A model generated the notes under the pieces. That model had not been told where the DNA came from. It ran no database searches and was given only the letters and a program-made list of their open reading frames with translations. From Pseudaminobacter sp040045035 (GTDB taxonomy: Bacteria > Pseudomonadota > Alphaproteobacteria > Rhizobiales > Rhizobiaceae), in NCBI RefSeq assembly GCF_040045035.1, contig NZ_JBDZDS010000009.1, positions 192,091-256,090 on the forward strand: DNA of 64,000 nt. The letters are read 5' to 3'. Position 1 is the stretch's first letter, and each line of letters begins with the position of its first letter. Position numbers and translations under genes: made by a program. Of this stretch, positions 47,263 to 60,078 are shown one piece after another.

Positions 47263-49188
47263 ATGCGCTTCCAGCCTTCCTTCCTCGACGAGATACGCGA
47301 CCGCGTGCCGATTTCGGCCGTGATCGGCACGCGCGTCACCTGGGATCGGCGCAAGACCAATGCGCCACGCGGCGATTTCTGGGCCTGCTGCCCGTTCCAT
47401 GGCGAGAAGTCGCCGAGCTTCCACTGCGAGGACCGCAAGGGGCGCTATCATTGCTTCGGCTGTGGCGTTTCGGGCGATCATTTCAAGTTTTTGACCGAAC
47501 TCGATGGGCTGAGCTTCCCCGAAGCGGTGGAGCGCATCGCCGACATGGCGGGCGTGCCGATGCCGGCGCGCGACGTGGTGGAGGAGCGGCGCGAGCGCGA
47601 GCGCGCCTCGCTGCATGATGTCATGGAGATGGCGGCAAAATTCTTCCAGGACCGGCTGCAGGCGGCCGACGGCGCCAGGGCGCGCGCCTATCTGCGCGAC
47701 CGCGGTCTGACCTCGGTGACGCAGCAGAAATTCGGCCTGGGCTACGCGCCCGAAAGCCGCAACGCGCTGAAGGAGTTTCTGGCTTCCAAGGGCGTTGAGC
47801 GGGCGCAGATCGAGGCGTGCGGGCTGGTGGTGTCGGGTCCCGACATCCCCGTCTCCTATGACCGTTTTCGTGACCGCGTCATGTTTCCGATCGAGGATGC
47901 GCGCGGCAAGGTGATCGCCTTCGGCGGGCGCGCGCTGTCGCCGGACGTCTCGGCCAAGTATCTGAATTCGCCCGACACCGAACTCTTCCACAAGGGCAAC
48001 GTGCTCTACAATTTCGCCCGCGCCCGCAAGGGTATGGGCCGCGAGGGCACGGTGATCGCGGTCGAGGGCTATATGGACGTGATCGCGCTGGCGCAGGCGG
48101 GCTTCGACAATGTCGTGGCGCCGCTTGGTACGGCGTTGACCGAGAATCAGCTCGAGCTGCTGTGGCGCATGTCGGGCGAGCCGGTGCTGTGCTTCGACGG
48201 CGACAAGGCCGGCCTGAAGGCCGCCTGGCGCGCCGCCGATCTGGTGCTGCCGATGGTGCAGGCGGGGCACACGGCGCGCTTCGCGCTGCTGCCGGAAGGC
48301 AAGGACCCCGACGACCTGGTCAAGGCGGAGGGGCCGGACGCGTTCAAGGCAGTGCTGTCAGAGGCGCGTCCGCTGGCCGACCTTTTGTGGATGCGCGAAA
48401 CCTCCGGCGGCGTGTTCGACACGCCCGAGCGCCGCGCGGAGCTGGAAAAGACGCTGCGGGAGCTTACCAGCCGCATCAAGGACGAGAGCGTCCGCTATCA
48501 CTACGCGCAGGAGATGCGCGACCGCGTGCTGAATTTTTTCGGCTCACAGCGGGCGCGGTCACAGAAGCAGGGCGGCGGGGGCAAGCGCTTCGGCGACCAG
48601 CGCGGCGGCGGCCGGCCCGGCGCCGCGGCGGGGCGGCTGGCGGTGTCGGAGAGCCTGGCGCGTTCGGCCATGGTGAAGCGGGCAGGCGGCATCATGCCGC
48701 TGCGCGAGGCGGCCCTCGTGGTGTCGCTGATCAACCACCCTGTGCTGGTCGACGAGCATTTCGACCATGTCGAGGATCTGGATCTGACCGATCAGGACCT
48801 GCGCTTGCTGCACTCGGCGCTCATCGACGCGGTGGCGCACGATGCCGAGGAGCGCGGGGCGGTGATCGCCCATATCGAACAGGCGGGCCTGGGCGAGATC
48901 TGGCAGCGGGCCACCGCGCTGGTGCGCAAGGCGCGGCAGTGGCCGGCGCTGGAGGACGCGGCGATCGAGGATGCCCGCGACGCCTTCGGCCAGGTGCTGC
49001 ACTTGCACCGCAGCGCTCGCACTCTACATAAGGAGCTGAAAGTAGCAGAGGCGGCTCTGGCAACCGATCCCACCGACGAGAACTATCGTCATCTGGTGGA
49101 CATCCAGGCACAGTTTCGCGACGTGCAAGCGACCGAAGCGCTGATCGAAGGCTTCGGTATATCGTCGGGACGTGTCGATCGCGGCTAA
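47263..49188 (+). CDS. dnaG: DNA primase DnaG
   Basis: 641 residues, full-length. N-terminal zinc-binding domain (about 40-72) with WACCPFHGEKSPSFHCEDRK and YHCFGCGVSGDHFKFL; RNA-polymerase domain (FREKVMF-like SYDRFRDRVMFPIEDARGKV, FGGRALSPDVSAKYLNSPDT); TOPRIM (VEGYMDVIALAQAGFDNVVA, LCFDGDKAGLKAAWRA) with the catalytic Glu and DxD; the C-terminal helicase-binding domain from about 450. It makes RNA primers for replication forks. In front lies a spacer of 262 bases with no gene; rpoD follows as in the classical macromolecular-synthesis cluster. Confidence 0.97.
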   Translation: MRFQPSFLDEIRDRVPISAVIGTRVTWDRRKTNAPRGDFWACCPFHGEKSPSFHCEDRKGRYHCFGCGVSGDHFKFLTELDGLSFPEAVERIADMAGVPMPARDVVEERRERERASLHDVMEMAAKFFQDRLQAADGARARAYLRDRGLTSVTQQKFGLGYAPESRNALKEFLASKGVERAQIEACGLVVSGPDIPVSYDRFRDRVMFPIEDARGKVIAFGGRALSPDVSAKYLNSPDTELFHKGNVLYNFARARKGMGREGTVIAVEGYMDVIALAQAGFDNVVAPLGTALTENQLELLWRMSGEPVLCFDGDKAGLKAAWRAADLVLPMVQAGHTARFALLPEGKDPDDLVKAEGPDAFKAVLSEARPLADLLWMRETSGGVFDTPERRAELEKTLRELTSRIKDESVRYHYAQEMRDRVLNFFGSQRARSQKQGGGGKRFGDQRGGGRPGAAAGRLAVSESLARSAMVKRAGGIMPLREAALVVSLINHPVLVDEHFDHVEDLDLTDQDLRLLHSALIDAVAHDAEERGAVIAHIEQAGLGEIWQRATALVRKARQWPALEDAAIEDARDAFGQVLHLHRSARTLHKELKVAEAALATDPTDENYRHLVDIQAQFRDVQATEALIEGFGISSGRVDRG

Positions 49189-49223
49189 TAGGCGTGAGGC
49201 TGGGGCGTGTCGTTTGAGTGGAT

Positions 49224-49307
49224 GATTCGCAATTGATTCGCTTTTTTGGCGCGAATCATGCGAGAGGCGCTTGACCTTCGGTCTGATTGACGGAATCAGA
49301 ACGATTC
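49224..49307. promoter_or_regulatory. cluster of five GANTC sites upstream of rpoD
   Basis: GATTC at 49224-49228, 49235-49239 and 49303-49307 and GAATC at 49253-49257 and 49293-49297, five GANTC motifs in 84 bases. TGATTCGC (49234-49241) and GCGAATCA (49251-49258) form an 8-bp dyad. GANTC is the target of the cell-cycle methyltransferase CcrM in alphaproteobacteria; clusters in promoters can make transcription depend on methylation state. A CTTGAC-like -35 lies at 49270-49275 but no good -10. The 337-base intergenic region otherwise holds only the rpoD leader. Confidence 0.5.
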
Positions 49308-49525
49308 GAATTGTGGACGCGGCGCGGCCCGCGCCCGACATTTGGCAGGATGGAATGCTGATCTGGACGGCGTGCGCAAGCCGCCCCAGATATTAGGGTT
49401 AATCAAGACGTAACTCACACGCTGCTAACGGCATGAACAGACGCAAGTCAGCGCAGGTGGTTTGTATACCCGGTCCGGGAGTCTGAAGCCCCCGCATTAC
49501 CCGGTCGCTTGGAGAAAGCAAAAGA

Positions 49526-51547
<2,022 letters not shown>

Positions 51548-51559
51548 GAAACAAAGAAA

Positions 51560-51584
51560 GCCCGGGCATGTCCCGGGCTTTTTT
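51560..51584 (+). terminator. rho-independent terminator of rpoD
   Basis: GCCCGGG (51560-51566), loop CATGT, CCCGGGC (51572-51578) and six T (51579-51584), 13 bases after the rpoD stop. Confidence 0.93.
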
Positions 51585-51628
51585 GCTTATGGCGAGGTCG
51601 CCATGGAATGCTCCGGAAGCGAAGAACG

Positions 51629-51892
51629 ATGTCGATCATCCCGCTGAAGCTTGGCGTTCTTGCCGCACTGGCTGCGGCTGCCCCGGCGGCCTGCTCGCCA
51701 CTGAAGCCGCGCGCCGAGATCGTCGCCATGGCCAATCCGGCCTCCGTCCATTGCGGCGAGATCGGTGGGCGGTCGGAAATCCGGTCGGACGCGGCTGGCA
51801 ACCAATCTGGCGTCTGCCAGATGCCCGACGGGCGGGTCTGCGAGGAGTGGGCGCTGTTCCGCGACGGAGCATGCGTGGCGCCCAAGGACTGA
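51629..51892 (+). CDS. DUF333 domain-containing exported protein
   Basis: 87 residues from ATG 51629, preceded by GGAAGCGAAG. A signal peptide (LKLGVLAALAAAAPAAC) ends near a Cys, so it may be a lipoprotein, although the -3 residue is not typical. The mature domain is DUF333: MANPASVHCGEIGGRSEIRS and DAAGNQSGVCQMPDGRVCEE, then EWALFRDGACV. Members are short periplasmic proteins of unknown function; the paired Cys residues suggest disulfides. The start is fixed by the ribosome site. Confidence 0.82.
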   Translation: MSIIPLKLGVLAALAAAAPAACSPLKPRAEIVAMANPASVHCGEIGGRSEIRSDAAGNQSGVCQMPDGRVCEEWALFRDGACVAPKD

Positions 51893-52087
51893 CCGGCTTA
51901 CACGGACCACGATAAGCGTCGAAGGGCGGCAGCAAGGGCTGCTCTCGATCCCGCAATGCCGTTCGCTCTCATCCACCACAAGGCCAGCTTGTCGGCGCAG
52001 GCGGCAGCCCCATATTCCCTGCCGGGCCAGATGTGGGGCATTCATCCCGGCGCCGGACACGGTGTCGGAACGGGAGGGAGGTCTACC

Positions 52088-52381
52088 GTGACGACGTACA
52101 TCATGCTTGTGAACTGGACGGAGCAGGGCATCAGGAACGTACGCGAGTCGCCGAAGCGGCTCGACGCGGTGAAGAAGCAGCTCGAGGAGATGGGAGGCGG
52201 CTTCAAGGCCTTCTACCTGACCATGGGCAAGTACGACATGGTGCTGATCGGCGAGGCGCCTGACGATGCGGTGGCGGCGCGGTTTGCGTTGCAGCTCGGA
52301 ATGGGCGGCAATGTGCGCACGCAAACGCTGAAGGCATTCCCGGAGGCAGCTTACCGCGAAATCATCGCGTCGCTGGGATAG
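52088..52381 (+). CDS. GYD-domain protein
   Basis: 97 residues from GTG 52088, which has GGAGGGAGG five to ten bases upstream. The whole protein is a GYD domain: TTYIMLVNWTEQGIRNVRES, KAFYLTMGKYDMVLIGEAPD (the GYD-like core, here GKYD) and GGNVRTQTLKAFPEAAYREI. Such proteins form ferredoxin-like dimers of unknown function. The frame is open further upstream, but only this start has a ribosome site. Confidence 0.85.
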   Translation: MTTYIMLVNWTEQGIRNVRESPKRLDAVKKQLEEMGGGFKAFYLTMGKYDMVLIGEAPDDAVAARFALQLGMGGNVRTQTLKAFPEAAYREIIASLG

Positions 52382-52502
52382 GTTTGGCCAGGGGCCGGCG
52401 GAGGCGCAGCTGGAACAGCTATGTCATCCGCCTGTGCCCGGACCGCCTCGACGGGGCGGTCCGAAACGGCTAGTTTGCCGTTGAATCGGAAGCGAGGTGC
52501 AT

Positions 52503-52796
52503 ATGTCCTTTCTGAAACGTCTTTTCGGCGGCGGCGGTGGCGAGAGCGCCGGTCAGGCCAAGGAAGCGGCCTCGAAGGAGATCGAGCACAACGGCTTCCA
52601 CATCCGGGCCACGCCCTTCAAGGAGGGTGGCCAGTTCCAGACCTGCGGCGTCATCTCCAAGGAGATCGACGGCGTGGTGAAGGAGCATCGCTTCATCCGC
52701 GCCGACCGTTTCGCTTCGCTCGACGATGCCGTGGACGTGTCCTTCAGGAAGGGCAAGCAGCTGATCGACGAGCAGGGCGAGACCATTTTCCGCTGA
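52503..52796 (+). CDS. HlyU-family protein
   Basis: 97 residues from ATG 52503, with GAGG upstream. A glycine-rich opening (SFLKRLFGGGGGESAG) is followed by the HlyU domain: EIEHNGFHIRATPFKEGGQF, QTCGVISKEIDGVVKEHRFI and RADRFASLDDAVDVSFRKGK. In Vibrio HlyU is a winged-helix regulator of haemolysin; these short alphaproteobacterial members share the fold of PF10115 but have no proven DNA-binding role. Convergent with the Coa1-family gene. Confidence 0.83.
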   Translation: MSFLKRLFGGGGGESAGQAKEAASKEIEHNGFHIRATPFKEGGQFQTCGVISKEIDGVVKEHRFIRADRFASLDDAVDVSFRKGKQLIDEQGETIFR

Positions 52797-52816
52797 GCGC
52801 CCTTCGGGTCCTGCCC

Positions 52817-53461
52817 CTAGGTTCCGATCGCTGCCCTGGGAATTGAAAGCCCATCCTTGTTCACGAGCACGATCGGCGCGTCGACGCCGTCGATCGTGAC
52901 GACGAGCAGGCGCATGACCCACTCGCCCTCGGTGCGTACGGCGTGAGAGGTCACGGTACCGGTGCCCTTGTCGCCCTGCACCGGGATCTCCATCTGGGCC
53001 GCGCCGGTGCCGCCGGGCTGGACGCTGATCGTGCCGAATATCCAGAACTTGCTCGAGATGTGCTCGCCGAGGGCTTCGCTCACCTGCGGATCGGCGCGCA
53101 CTGCCTCCATGCTGATGCGATAGGCGTCGCTGTTCCTCATCGAGATCGGCACCACGACGAACATGCTTGCGAAGAGGCCGATGACGGCCGCCCAGATGAT
53201 CGCGCCGGCGATGGCCCAGTTGCGCTGGGTGCGGCGGAAATGCTCCGCGTCGCGCCAGTAGCGGTTGCGCCAGGCCCAGCGGCTGCCCCGTGCGCCGAGC
53301 ACGATCATCATGACGATGTTGACCAGCGGGATCAGCGCCAAAAGGGCAATGTATGTGCTGTTGCCAATGCCCCAGATCCAGTTGAGGAAAAAGGCGCCCC
53401 AGTTCCAGCGGTTGAGCTCGGCCGGGATCTCGGCGGGATCGTTCAGCGCTTCACGGGCCAT
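52817..53461 (-). CDS. Coa1-type / 'cytochrome oxidase assembly factor 1' membrane protein
   Basis: 214 residues from ATG 53461, directly behind GGAGGAG. Two membrane segments near 38-57 (STYIALLALIPLVNIVMMIV) and 84-107 (WAIAGAIIWAAVIGLFASMF) precede a periplasmic domain with GEHISSKFWIFGTISVQPGG and RTEGEWVMRLLVVTIDGVDA, as in the Coa1 family (PF08695). The N-terminal part (NRWNWGAFFLNWIWGIGNST) resembles the short cytosolic/TM 'TM2-like' module. An assembly role is suggested only by family name. The 235 bases upstream are non-coding. Confidence 0.75.
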   Translation of the reverse strand: MAREALNDPAEIPAELNRWNWGAFFLNWIWGIGNSTYIALLALIPLVNIVMMIVLGARGSRWAWRNRYWRDAEHFRRTQRNWAIAGAIIWAAVIGLFASMFVVVPISMRNSDAYRISMEAVRADPQVSEALGEHISSKFWIFGTISVQPGGTGAAQMEIPVQGDKGTGTVTSHAVRTEGEWVMRLLVVTIDGVDAPIVLVNKDGLSIPRAAIGT

Positions 53462-53697
53462 TTGCTCCTCCGGTCGTTGCCTTGTCGGCGGTCCGCTTGA
53501 CGAGCCTCTGCATGGCCAGGCGTTGCGGGCGCCCATGCGCCCGCGCAGGTCTATCAGAACCGCAAGGCAGGTCAGGTTCAAGTGTCGTCGTAAGAGTCTG
53601 CTTACGAAACTGTGTTTTGCCGGCCGCAAGCCGCGCATTCTTCTTGCAAGCGAGGCTCGGCTGGACGAGTTTCGCGCCGACAAGTGCCGAAGGGGGA

Positions 53698-54270
53698 ATG
53701 ATGTTGTTCTGGAAGAATGTTCCGCATGTGTCTGGCGCGGCCCGGGGAATTGGGCTGACGATTGCGCTGCTTGCGCCGGCGCTGGCCGCATGCACCACGA
53801 CCGAGGAAGCCAACAAGGCGATCAAGTCGCGTTTCATCGGCCAGCCGAGCGATGTGTTCTTTTCGCAATATGGCGCGCCGATCTCGGAGTTTTCGCTGAA
53901 CAGCGGCGGCAAGATCTATCGCTGGCGCGGCGGTGACACCACGCGCACGCTGCCGGCTGAGTATACCACCATCGGCGCCCCCAGCGATCCGATGGCCGGC
54001 AGCAGGACGACCCAGACCACGACGACCGTGACGCAGCCCAACAGCTCGACGACCGTCACCGAAACCCGCACGACGAGCTCGGGCGTGAGTTTCGGCGCCA
54101 TGCCGCAGCAGGTGATGGTGAAGCCGCCGCGCGTGGAACACCTGTTCTGCGAGGCGCAGATCTCGGTCGACGGCAACGGCATCATCACCAATGTCGAGGC
54201 GACGCGCGACACTGACGGTGAAGGCCTCAGCCTCTCGCGCTGCGCGGAAGTGTTCGGCGTCAAGAAGTAG
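53698..54270 (+). CDS. lipoprotein of unknown function
   Basis: 190 residues (start ATG 53698; ATG 53701 is equally possible after AGGGGG). The signal peptide ends with a perfect lipobox, APALAAC (LAA|C), so it is a lipoprotein. The mature protein begins TTTEEANKAIKSRFIGQPSD, has a Thr/Ser-rich central stretch (TTQTTTTVTQPNSSTTVTET) and a C-terminal part with FCEAQISVDGNGIITNVEAT and one further Cys. No family is recognised. The length, lipobox and codon use indicate a real gene. Convergent with the diguanylate cyclase. Confidence 0.75.
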   Translation: MMLFWKNVPHVSGAARGIGLTIALLAPALAACTTTEEANKAIKSRFIGQPSDVFFSQYGAPISEFSLNSGGKIYRWRGGDTTRTLPAEYTTIGAPSDPMAGSRTTQTTTTVTQPNSSTTVTETRTTSSGVSFGAMPQQVMVKPPRVEHLFCEAQISVDGNGIITNVEATRDTDGEGLSLSRCAEVFGVKK

Positions 54271-54312
54271 GTTCGGCGGTGGCCGGCTGCGCCGGCCGCC
54301 ACCCGTTGCCGG

Positions 54313-56100
<1,788 letters not shown>

Positions 56101-56390
56101 TCTGTGCTGCCCCCTATCCCGATCCGACCGATCGGCAACAAACCTTGGGAACTCACGAATGTTCCCAGACCGGTTCCCATCAAACAGAGCAGGGTAAAGA
56201 CTTCGTATCCAGTTCCTGGGACTCGACGGAGAAACATCGCAATTTGTGCTCGGGTACGATTTTGGCGGGGCTGGCGAGGTATATGGAAGGTTGCAATCGC
56301 ACCAGCCCGGGCGAACTCGCCCGGCTTGCAAGTGTCTCCGCTCCGGGGCAAGAATTGGTTCAAAGTTCTACAAACCACGGAGCGCAGCGA

Positions 56391-57257
56391 ATGTCCCTGC
56401 GAGGAAAGACCATTTTCATCTCTGGCGGCTCGCGCGGGATCGGACTGGCGATCGCGCTGCGCGCCGCGCGCGACGGCGCCAATGTGACGATCGCGGCAAA
56501 GACGGCCGAGCCGCACCCCAAGCTGCCGGGCACCATCTACACTGCGGCGGAGGAGATCGAGAAGGCGGGCGGCAAGGCGCTGCCGGTGATCTGCGACATC
56601 CGCGAGGAAACTAAGGTTGCCGAGGCCGTCGCCAGAACTGTCGAAAAGTTCGGCGGCGTCGACATCTGCATCAACAACGCCAGCGCGATACAGCTGACCG
56701 GCACGCTGGAAACCGACATGAAGCGCTATGACCTGATGCACCAGATCAATACGCGCGGCACGTTCCTCGTCTCCAAAATGTGCATTCCGCACCTGAAGTT
56801 GGCGCAAAACCCTCACATTCTGAATCTGGCCCCGCCGCTCGACATGGACGCCAAATGGTTCAAGAACCACGTTGCCTACACCATGGCCAAGTTCGGCATG
56901 TCGATGTGCACGCTGGGCATGAGCGCGGAATTCGCCAAGGCGGGCATCGCGGTGAACTCGCTGTGGCCGTTGACGGCGATCGACACGGCGGCCGTGCGCA
57001 ACCTGCTCGGCGGCGAGACCGTGGCGGCGATGAGCCGGTCGCCCGAGATCATGGCCGATGCGGCGCATGCGGTCCTGACCCGTCCGTCGCGCGAGACGAC
57101 GGGCAACTTCTTCATCGACGAGCTGGTGCTGCGCGAAGCCGGGGTGACGGATTTCTCGAAATATGCGCCGGGCGCAAAGGGCGCGCTAGCCGGCGATTTC
57201 TTCGTGCCGGACGAGATATTCGCCCAGACCGACACGAAGGTGACCGGCTTCCTGTGA
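56391..57257 (+). CDS. short-chain dehydrogenase/reductase (HSDL2-like)
   Basis: 288 residues from ATG 56391, GGAG nine bases upstream. SDR fold: cofactor site FISGGSRGIGLAIALRAARD, CINNASAIQLTGTLETDMKR (NNAS in place of NNAG), and the catalytic YTMAKFG (YxxxK). The C-terminal part is long (VTDFSKYAPGAKGALAGDFF), as in the HSDL2-type SDR proteins related to sterol-carrier-linked reductases. The catalytic Ser is replaced by the NLAPPLDM segment (HSDL2 proteins also lack the typical Ser). The substrate is unknown. Confidence 0.86.
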   Translation: MSLRGKTIFISGGSRGIGLAIALRAARDGANVTIAAKTAEPHPKLPGTIYTAAEEIEKAGGKALPVICDIREETKVAEAVARTVEKFGGVDICINNASAIQLTGTLETDMKRYDLMHQINTRGTFLVSKMCIPHLKLAQNPHILNLAPPLDMDAKWFKNHVAYTMAKFGMSMCTLGMSAEFAKAGIAVNSLWPLTAIDTAAVRNLLGGETVAAMSRSPEIMADAAHAVLTRPSRETTGNFFIDELVLREAGVTDFSKYAPGAKGALAGDFFVPDEIFAQTDTKVTGFL

Positions 57258-57408
57258 CAAAAAAGGCCGGCGCGCTTGCCGACCTGATTCAGGAAACGGT
57301 GCTATCAGCCTGATTTTACGGGAACTGATATTTGCGCCGGCGCGACGATGGCGGGGCGGCAGGCCTACCAGAGGCTTGGCCGCGGCCGGCGCATTATTCC
57401 GAACATAA

Positions 57409-57443
57409 AAAGCCCGGCCGAGGGGGGGTATCGACCGGGCTTT
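57409..57443. terminator. bidirectional rho-independent terminator
   Basis: AAAGCCCGG (57409-57417) and CCGGGCTTT (57435-57443) with a 17-base loop. The minus strand has five T (57411-57407), serving the OmpA-family gene; the plus strand serves the SDR gene. Confidence 0.8.
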
Positions 57444-57532
57444 CGCCTGTCCCCCGGCTAGGGGGACGGGGCAGGGAAGTCGTCAGGCTGCAGGACGAAT
57501 CTGTCGAGTCAATAACCTTTGGCCTCAACTCG

Positions 57533-57571
57533 CGAAACCGTGATCAATCGCTTTTGCCGATCACGGTTTCG
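57533..57571. repeat. 13-bp perfect inverted repeat
   Basis: CGAAACCGTGATC (57533-57545) and GATCACGGTTTCG (57559-57571) with a 13-base loop, 26 bases after the OmpA gene stop. It has no T run. It could be a processing hairpin or a protein-binding site between the convergent genes. Confidence 0.55.
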
Positions 57572-57596
57572 TTGGATTCGATCCACGGCCTCGGCG

Positions 57597-59879
57597 TCAC
57601 CGGTTGCTGGCGACCGGGGCCACCAGCGGCGTGATACGGCGGATGACGACGCGGCGGTTCTGGCGTTCGGGCGCCTGGGTCTTCACCTTCAGGAACTGCT
57701 TGCCATAACCCTGGGTCGCCAGGTTCTCCGGCGGGATGCCGAAGACGTTGGTGAGCGCGGCAGCCACCGATTCGGCCCGCCTGTCTGACAGCGCCAGATT
57801 GGCGAGCTCGGAGCCGACGGCATCGGTGTGGCCCTCGATCAGGAACGTCTCGGCAGGGTTCTGCTCGAGAATGCGTTCCATGGCCTTGGCCACGCCTTCG
57901 AGGTGAGAGATCTCGTTCTCGGCGACCGCGGCCGAGCCGAACTCGAAGTTGATCGTGTCGAGGTCGATGCGGCGCGTCTTGTCGCGGATGCGGGCCGAGC
58001 GCTTCACCTCGTCGATCGAGTAGAGGCGTTCCACGCGCTCCACCGGCGGCTGCTCGAGGAAGTCGTAGTACATATCCGGATTACGCACGCGCTCCGGGGT
58101 CAGCACATAGTCGTCCTCGGGGATGTCCAGGCGCAGTGGCGGCAGGTCGCGACCCGGATCGCGCCAGTCGCGGACGCGGTCGTAGTCGCCCTCGTCGACA
58201 TAGGACAGCACGTATTCGCGTCCGTCGGGCATGATGCGTGAACGGCGGACGACGTCGCCATAGGCGTTGCGGATGGTGACCACCCGTGTACCGTCGCCAC
58301 GCTCGATGGTCTCGCGGGTGCGGCCGCGCGGCAGGTCCTCATAGTAGACGTCGCGGGCGCCGTGCCGCATGCGCGGGCGATCGTTGCTCTCCACCATGAC
58401 CTGGTTGTTGAGCTGGATGATGACGCGGTCGCCGATCTCCTTGAGAACCTCGGTGCCCTTCGGGCGCTCCTGGCGGCTGAGGTCGACCGGCCTTTCCTTC
58501 ACGCGCTTGCCCTGCTCGGCCGTCACCGGAACGATCTTCTCCGGCTGCACTTCCTGCTGGGCGGCCTTGTCGTCGGCGGGCGGCGGGCCGGCCTCGGCCG
58601 GCTGCGGACGACGGTTGCCGCCCTGCTGGCCGCGCTTGCCCTGATCCTGCGCGCCCTGTTCCTGGCCTTCGACCGGAGCGGCCTTCTGGCTGTCGGGTGC
58701 GGGCAGGGTCTTGCCTTCGCCGGTGGCTTCGCCCCGAGCCGGCCGCTCCTTGCCGGGAACCGGCCTGGCTTGGCCTTCCGTCTCCGCCGGTGCCGGCGTC
58801 ACGGCTTCGCCCGGAGCCGCGGGCTGCTCGGATGCGGCGGGCGCCTGCTGGTCGCCCTTCTTTCTGGGCCTTTCGGGCTTGGCTTCGGCGGGCTGCTCGG
58901 CCGGGGTCGTCCCGGAGGGAGCCGCCTCAGTCGGGGCAGGGGTTTCGCCTGGGACAGGCGTGACCTCGGCCGGCTTTTCGGTGGGCGTCGGCGCTGTCGT
59001 TTCGCCAGGGGCGGGCTGCTCGGCGGCAGGCGCTTCCTTGCGGTTCTTCTTGTGCGGCTGTTCCGGCGCGGCTTCGGCCGGGGTAGGCGCGATTTCGACC
59101 GGCTTTTCTACAGGTGCCGGAGTCAGCTCCTGGGGCGCGGTCGGCTGCTCGGCGGCGGGGGCCTGCTTGCCGTTCTTCTTGCGTGGCTTCTCGGGTGCGG
59201 CCTCGGCCGGGGCAGGGGCGAACTCCTGGGTCGCGGCTGGCTGCTCAGCGGCCGGCGCTTCCTTGTGGTTCTTCTTGCGCGGCTTCTCCGGCGCGGCCTC
59301 GGCCGGGGCGGGCGTCAGCTCCTGCGGCGCGGCTGGCTGCTCGGCGGCTGGTGCTTCCTTGTGGTTCTTCTTGCGCGGCTTCTCCGGCGCGGCCTCGGCC
59401 GGGGCAGGCGCGAACTCCTGGGTCGCGGCTGGCTGCTCAGCGGCTGGCGCTTCGTTGTGGTTCTTCTTGCGCGGCCGCTCCGGCATGGCCTCGGCGGGCG
59501 CGAATTCCTGCTGGGCGGGCTGCTCGGCAGCCGGCTCCTCCCTGTGCTTCTTCTTTCGCGGCTGCTCGGGTGCGGCCTCGGCTGGGGCGGCCTCCTGCGC
59601 GCGCGGCATCGCCTCTGGGGCCGACTGCTCCGCGGGGGCCTGGTCCGCTTTGCGATGCTTCTTCTTCGGCAGTTGCTCTTCCGAGGACTGGTCCTGCGGC
59701 TGATCCACCGGCAGTTCCTCGGCCTGCGCCAGCACAATCGGGGCGGAAGCGCGTGCGCCGAGCGGCGCGCGGGCAGGTTCGCCCATGCCGCCGACCGGCA
59801 TTGGCGCCGCCATCAGCGGCTGGCATGCCATCAGCAGACTAAGGGCGGTCCCCGCCAAGATCCTGGGTTGGCGTTTCAT
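57597..59879 (-). CDS. OmpA-family protein with proline/lysine-rich repeat region
   Basis: 760 residues from ATG 59879, which has AGGAG about 10 bases upstream. Signal peptide (ILAGTALSLLMACQPLMAA), then a 400-residue, low-complexity Pro/Ala/Glu/Lys region with repeats of the form PRKKNHKEAPAAEQPA and APAEAAPEKPRK, then a smaller conserved region (VIIQLNNQVMVESNDR, RETIERGDGTRVVTIRNAYG) and a C-terminal OmpA/MotB domain (FEFGSAAVAENEISHLEGVA; LIEGHTDAVGSELANLALSD; GYGKQF) that binds peptidoglycan. It probably links murein to the outer membrane; the repeat part may span the periplasm. The repeats are exact to 96 bp at the DNA level (see separate entry). Confidence 0.88.
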   Translation of the reverse strand: MKRQPRILAGTALSLLMACQPLMAAPMPVGGMGEPARAPLGARASAPIVLAQAEELPVDQPQDQSSEEQLPKKKHRKADQAPAEQSAPEAMPRAQEAAPAEAAPEQPRKKKHREEPAAEQPAQQEFAPAEAMPERPRKKNHNEAPAAEQPAATQEFAPAPAEAAPEKPRKKNHKEAPAAEQPAAPQELTPAPAEAAPEKPRKKNHKEAPAAEQPAATQEFAPAPAEAAPEKPRKKNGKQAPAAEQPTAPQELTPAPVEKPVEIAPTPAEAAPEQPHKKNRKEAPAAEQPAPGETTAPTPTEKPAEVTPVPGETPAPTEAAPSGTTPAEQPAEAKPERPRKKGDQQAPAASEQPAAPGEAVTPAPAETEGQARPVPGKERPARGEATGEGKTLPAPDSQKAAPVEGQEQGAQDQGKRGQQGGNRRPQPAEAGPPPADDKAAQQEVQPEKIVPVTAEQGKRVKERPVDLSRQERPKGTEVLKEIGDRVIIQLNNQVMVESNDRPRMRHGARDVYYEDLPRGRTRETIERGDGTRVVTIRNAYGDVVRRSRIMPDGREYVLSYVDEGDYDRVRDWRDPGRDLPPLRLDIPEDDYVLTPERVRNPDMYYDFLEQPPVERVERLYSIDEVKRSARIRDKTRRIDLDTINFEFGSAAVAENEISHLEGVAKAMERILEQNPAETFLIEGHTDAVGSELANLALSDRRAESVAAALTNVFGIPPENLATQGYGKQFLKVKTQAPERQNRRVVIRRITPLVAPVASNR
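59125..59508. repeat. 96-bp tandem repeats inside the OmpA-family gene
   Basis: Four units in exact 96-base register: the motif TTCTTCTTG recurs at 59173, 59269, 59365 and 59461. Each encodes a 32-residue unit with EKPRKKNHKEAPAAEQPA. Diverged copies extend to about 59030 and 59600. The copy number is likely to vary between strains. Confidence 0.85.
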
Positions 59880-60078
59880 CCGAAATTTCTCCTGTGAATG
59901 CATAAGGTCCCGTCTGGGCGAAAGAAAAGACACTGAAATTTGTTCCAGGAAGGCCGTAATCAGGGCATCAGTAAGGCGATTGCCGGGCGAATCGGACGCG
60001 TGAAAAATCCGGCCGCCGCCGGCGGCCGCCGGCCCGGTTTCGCTTGATTTTGCCGCGCGCGCGGGCCACATGCACCGC

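Noticed and set aside
58362..59897. Gly/Leu-rich open frames opposite the OmpA-family gene, one of 511 codons
   Set aside because: The low-complexity sequence mirrors the repeats of the real gene on the other strand; no ribosome site.
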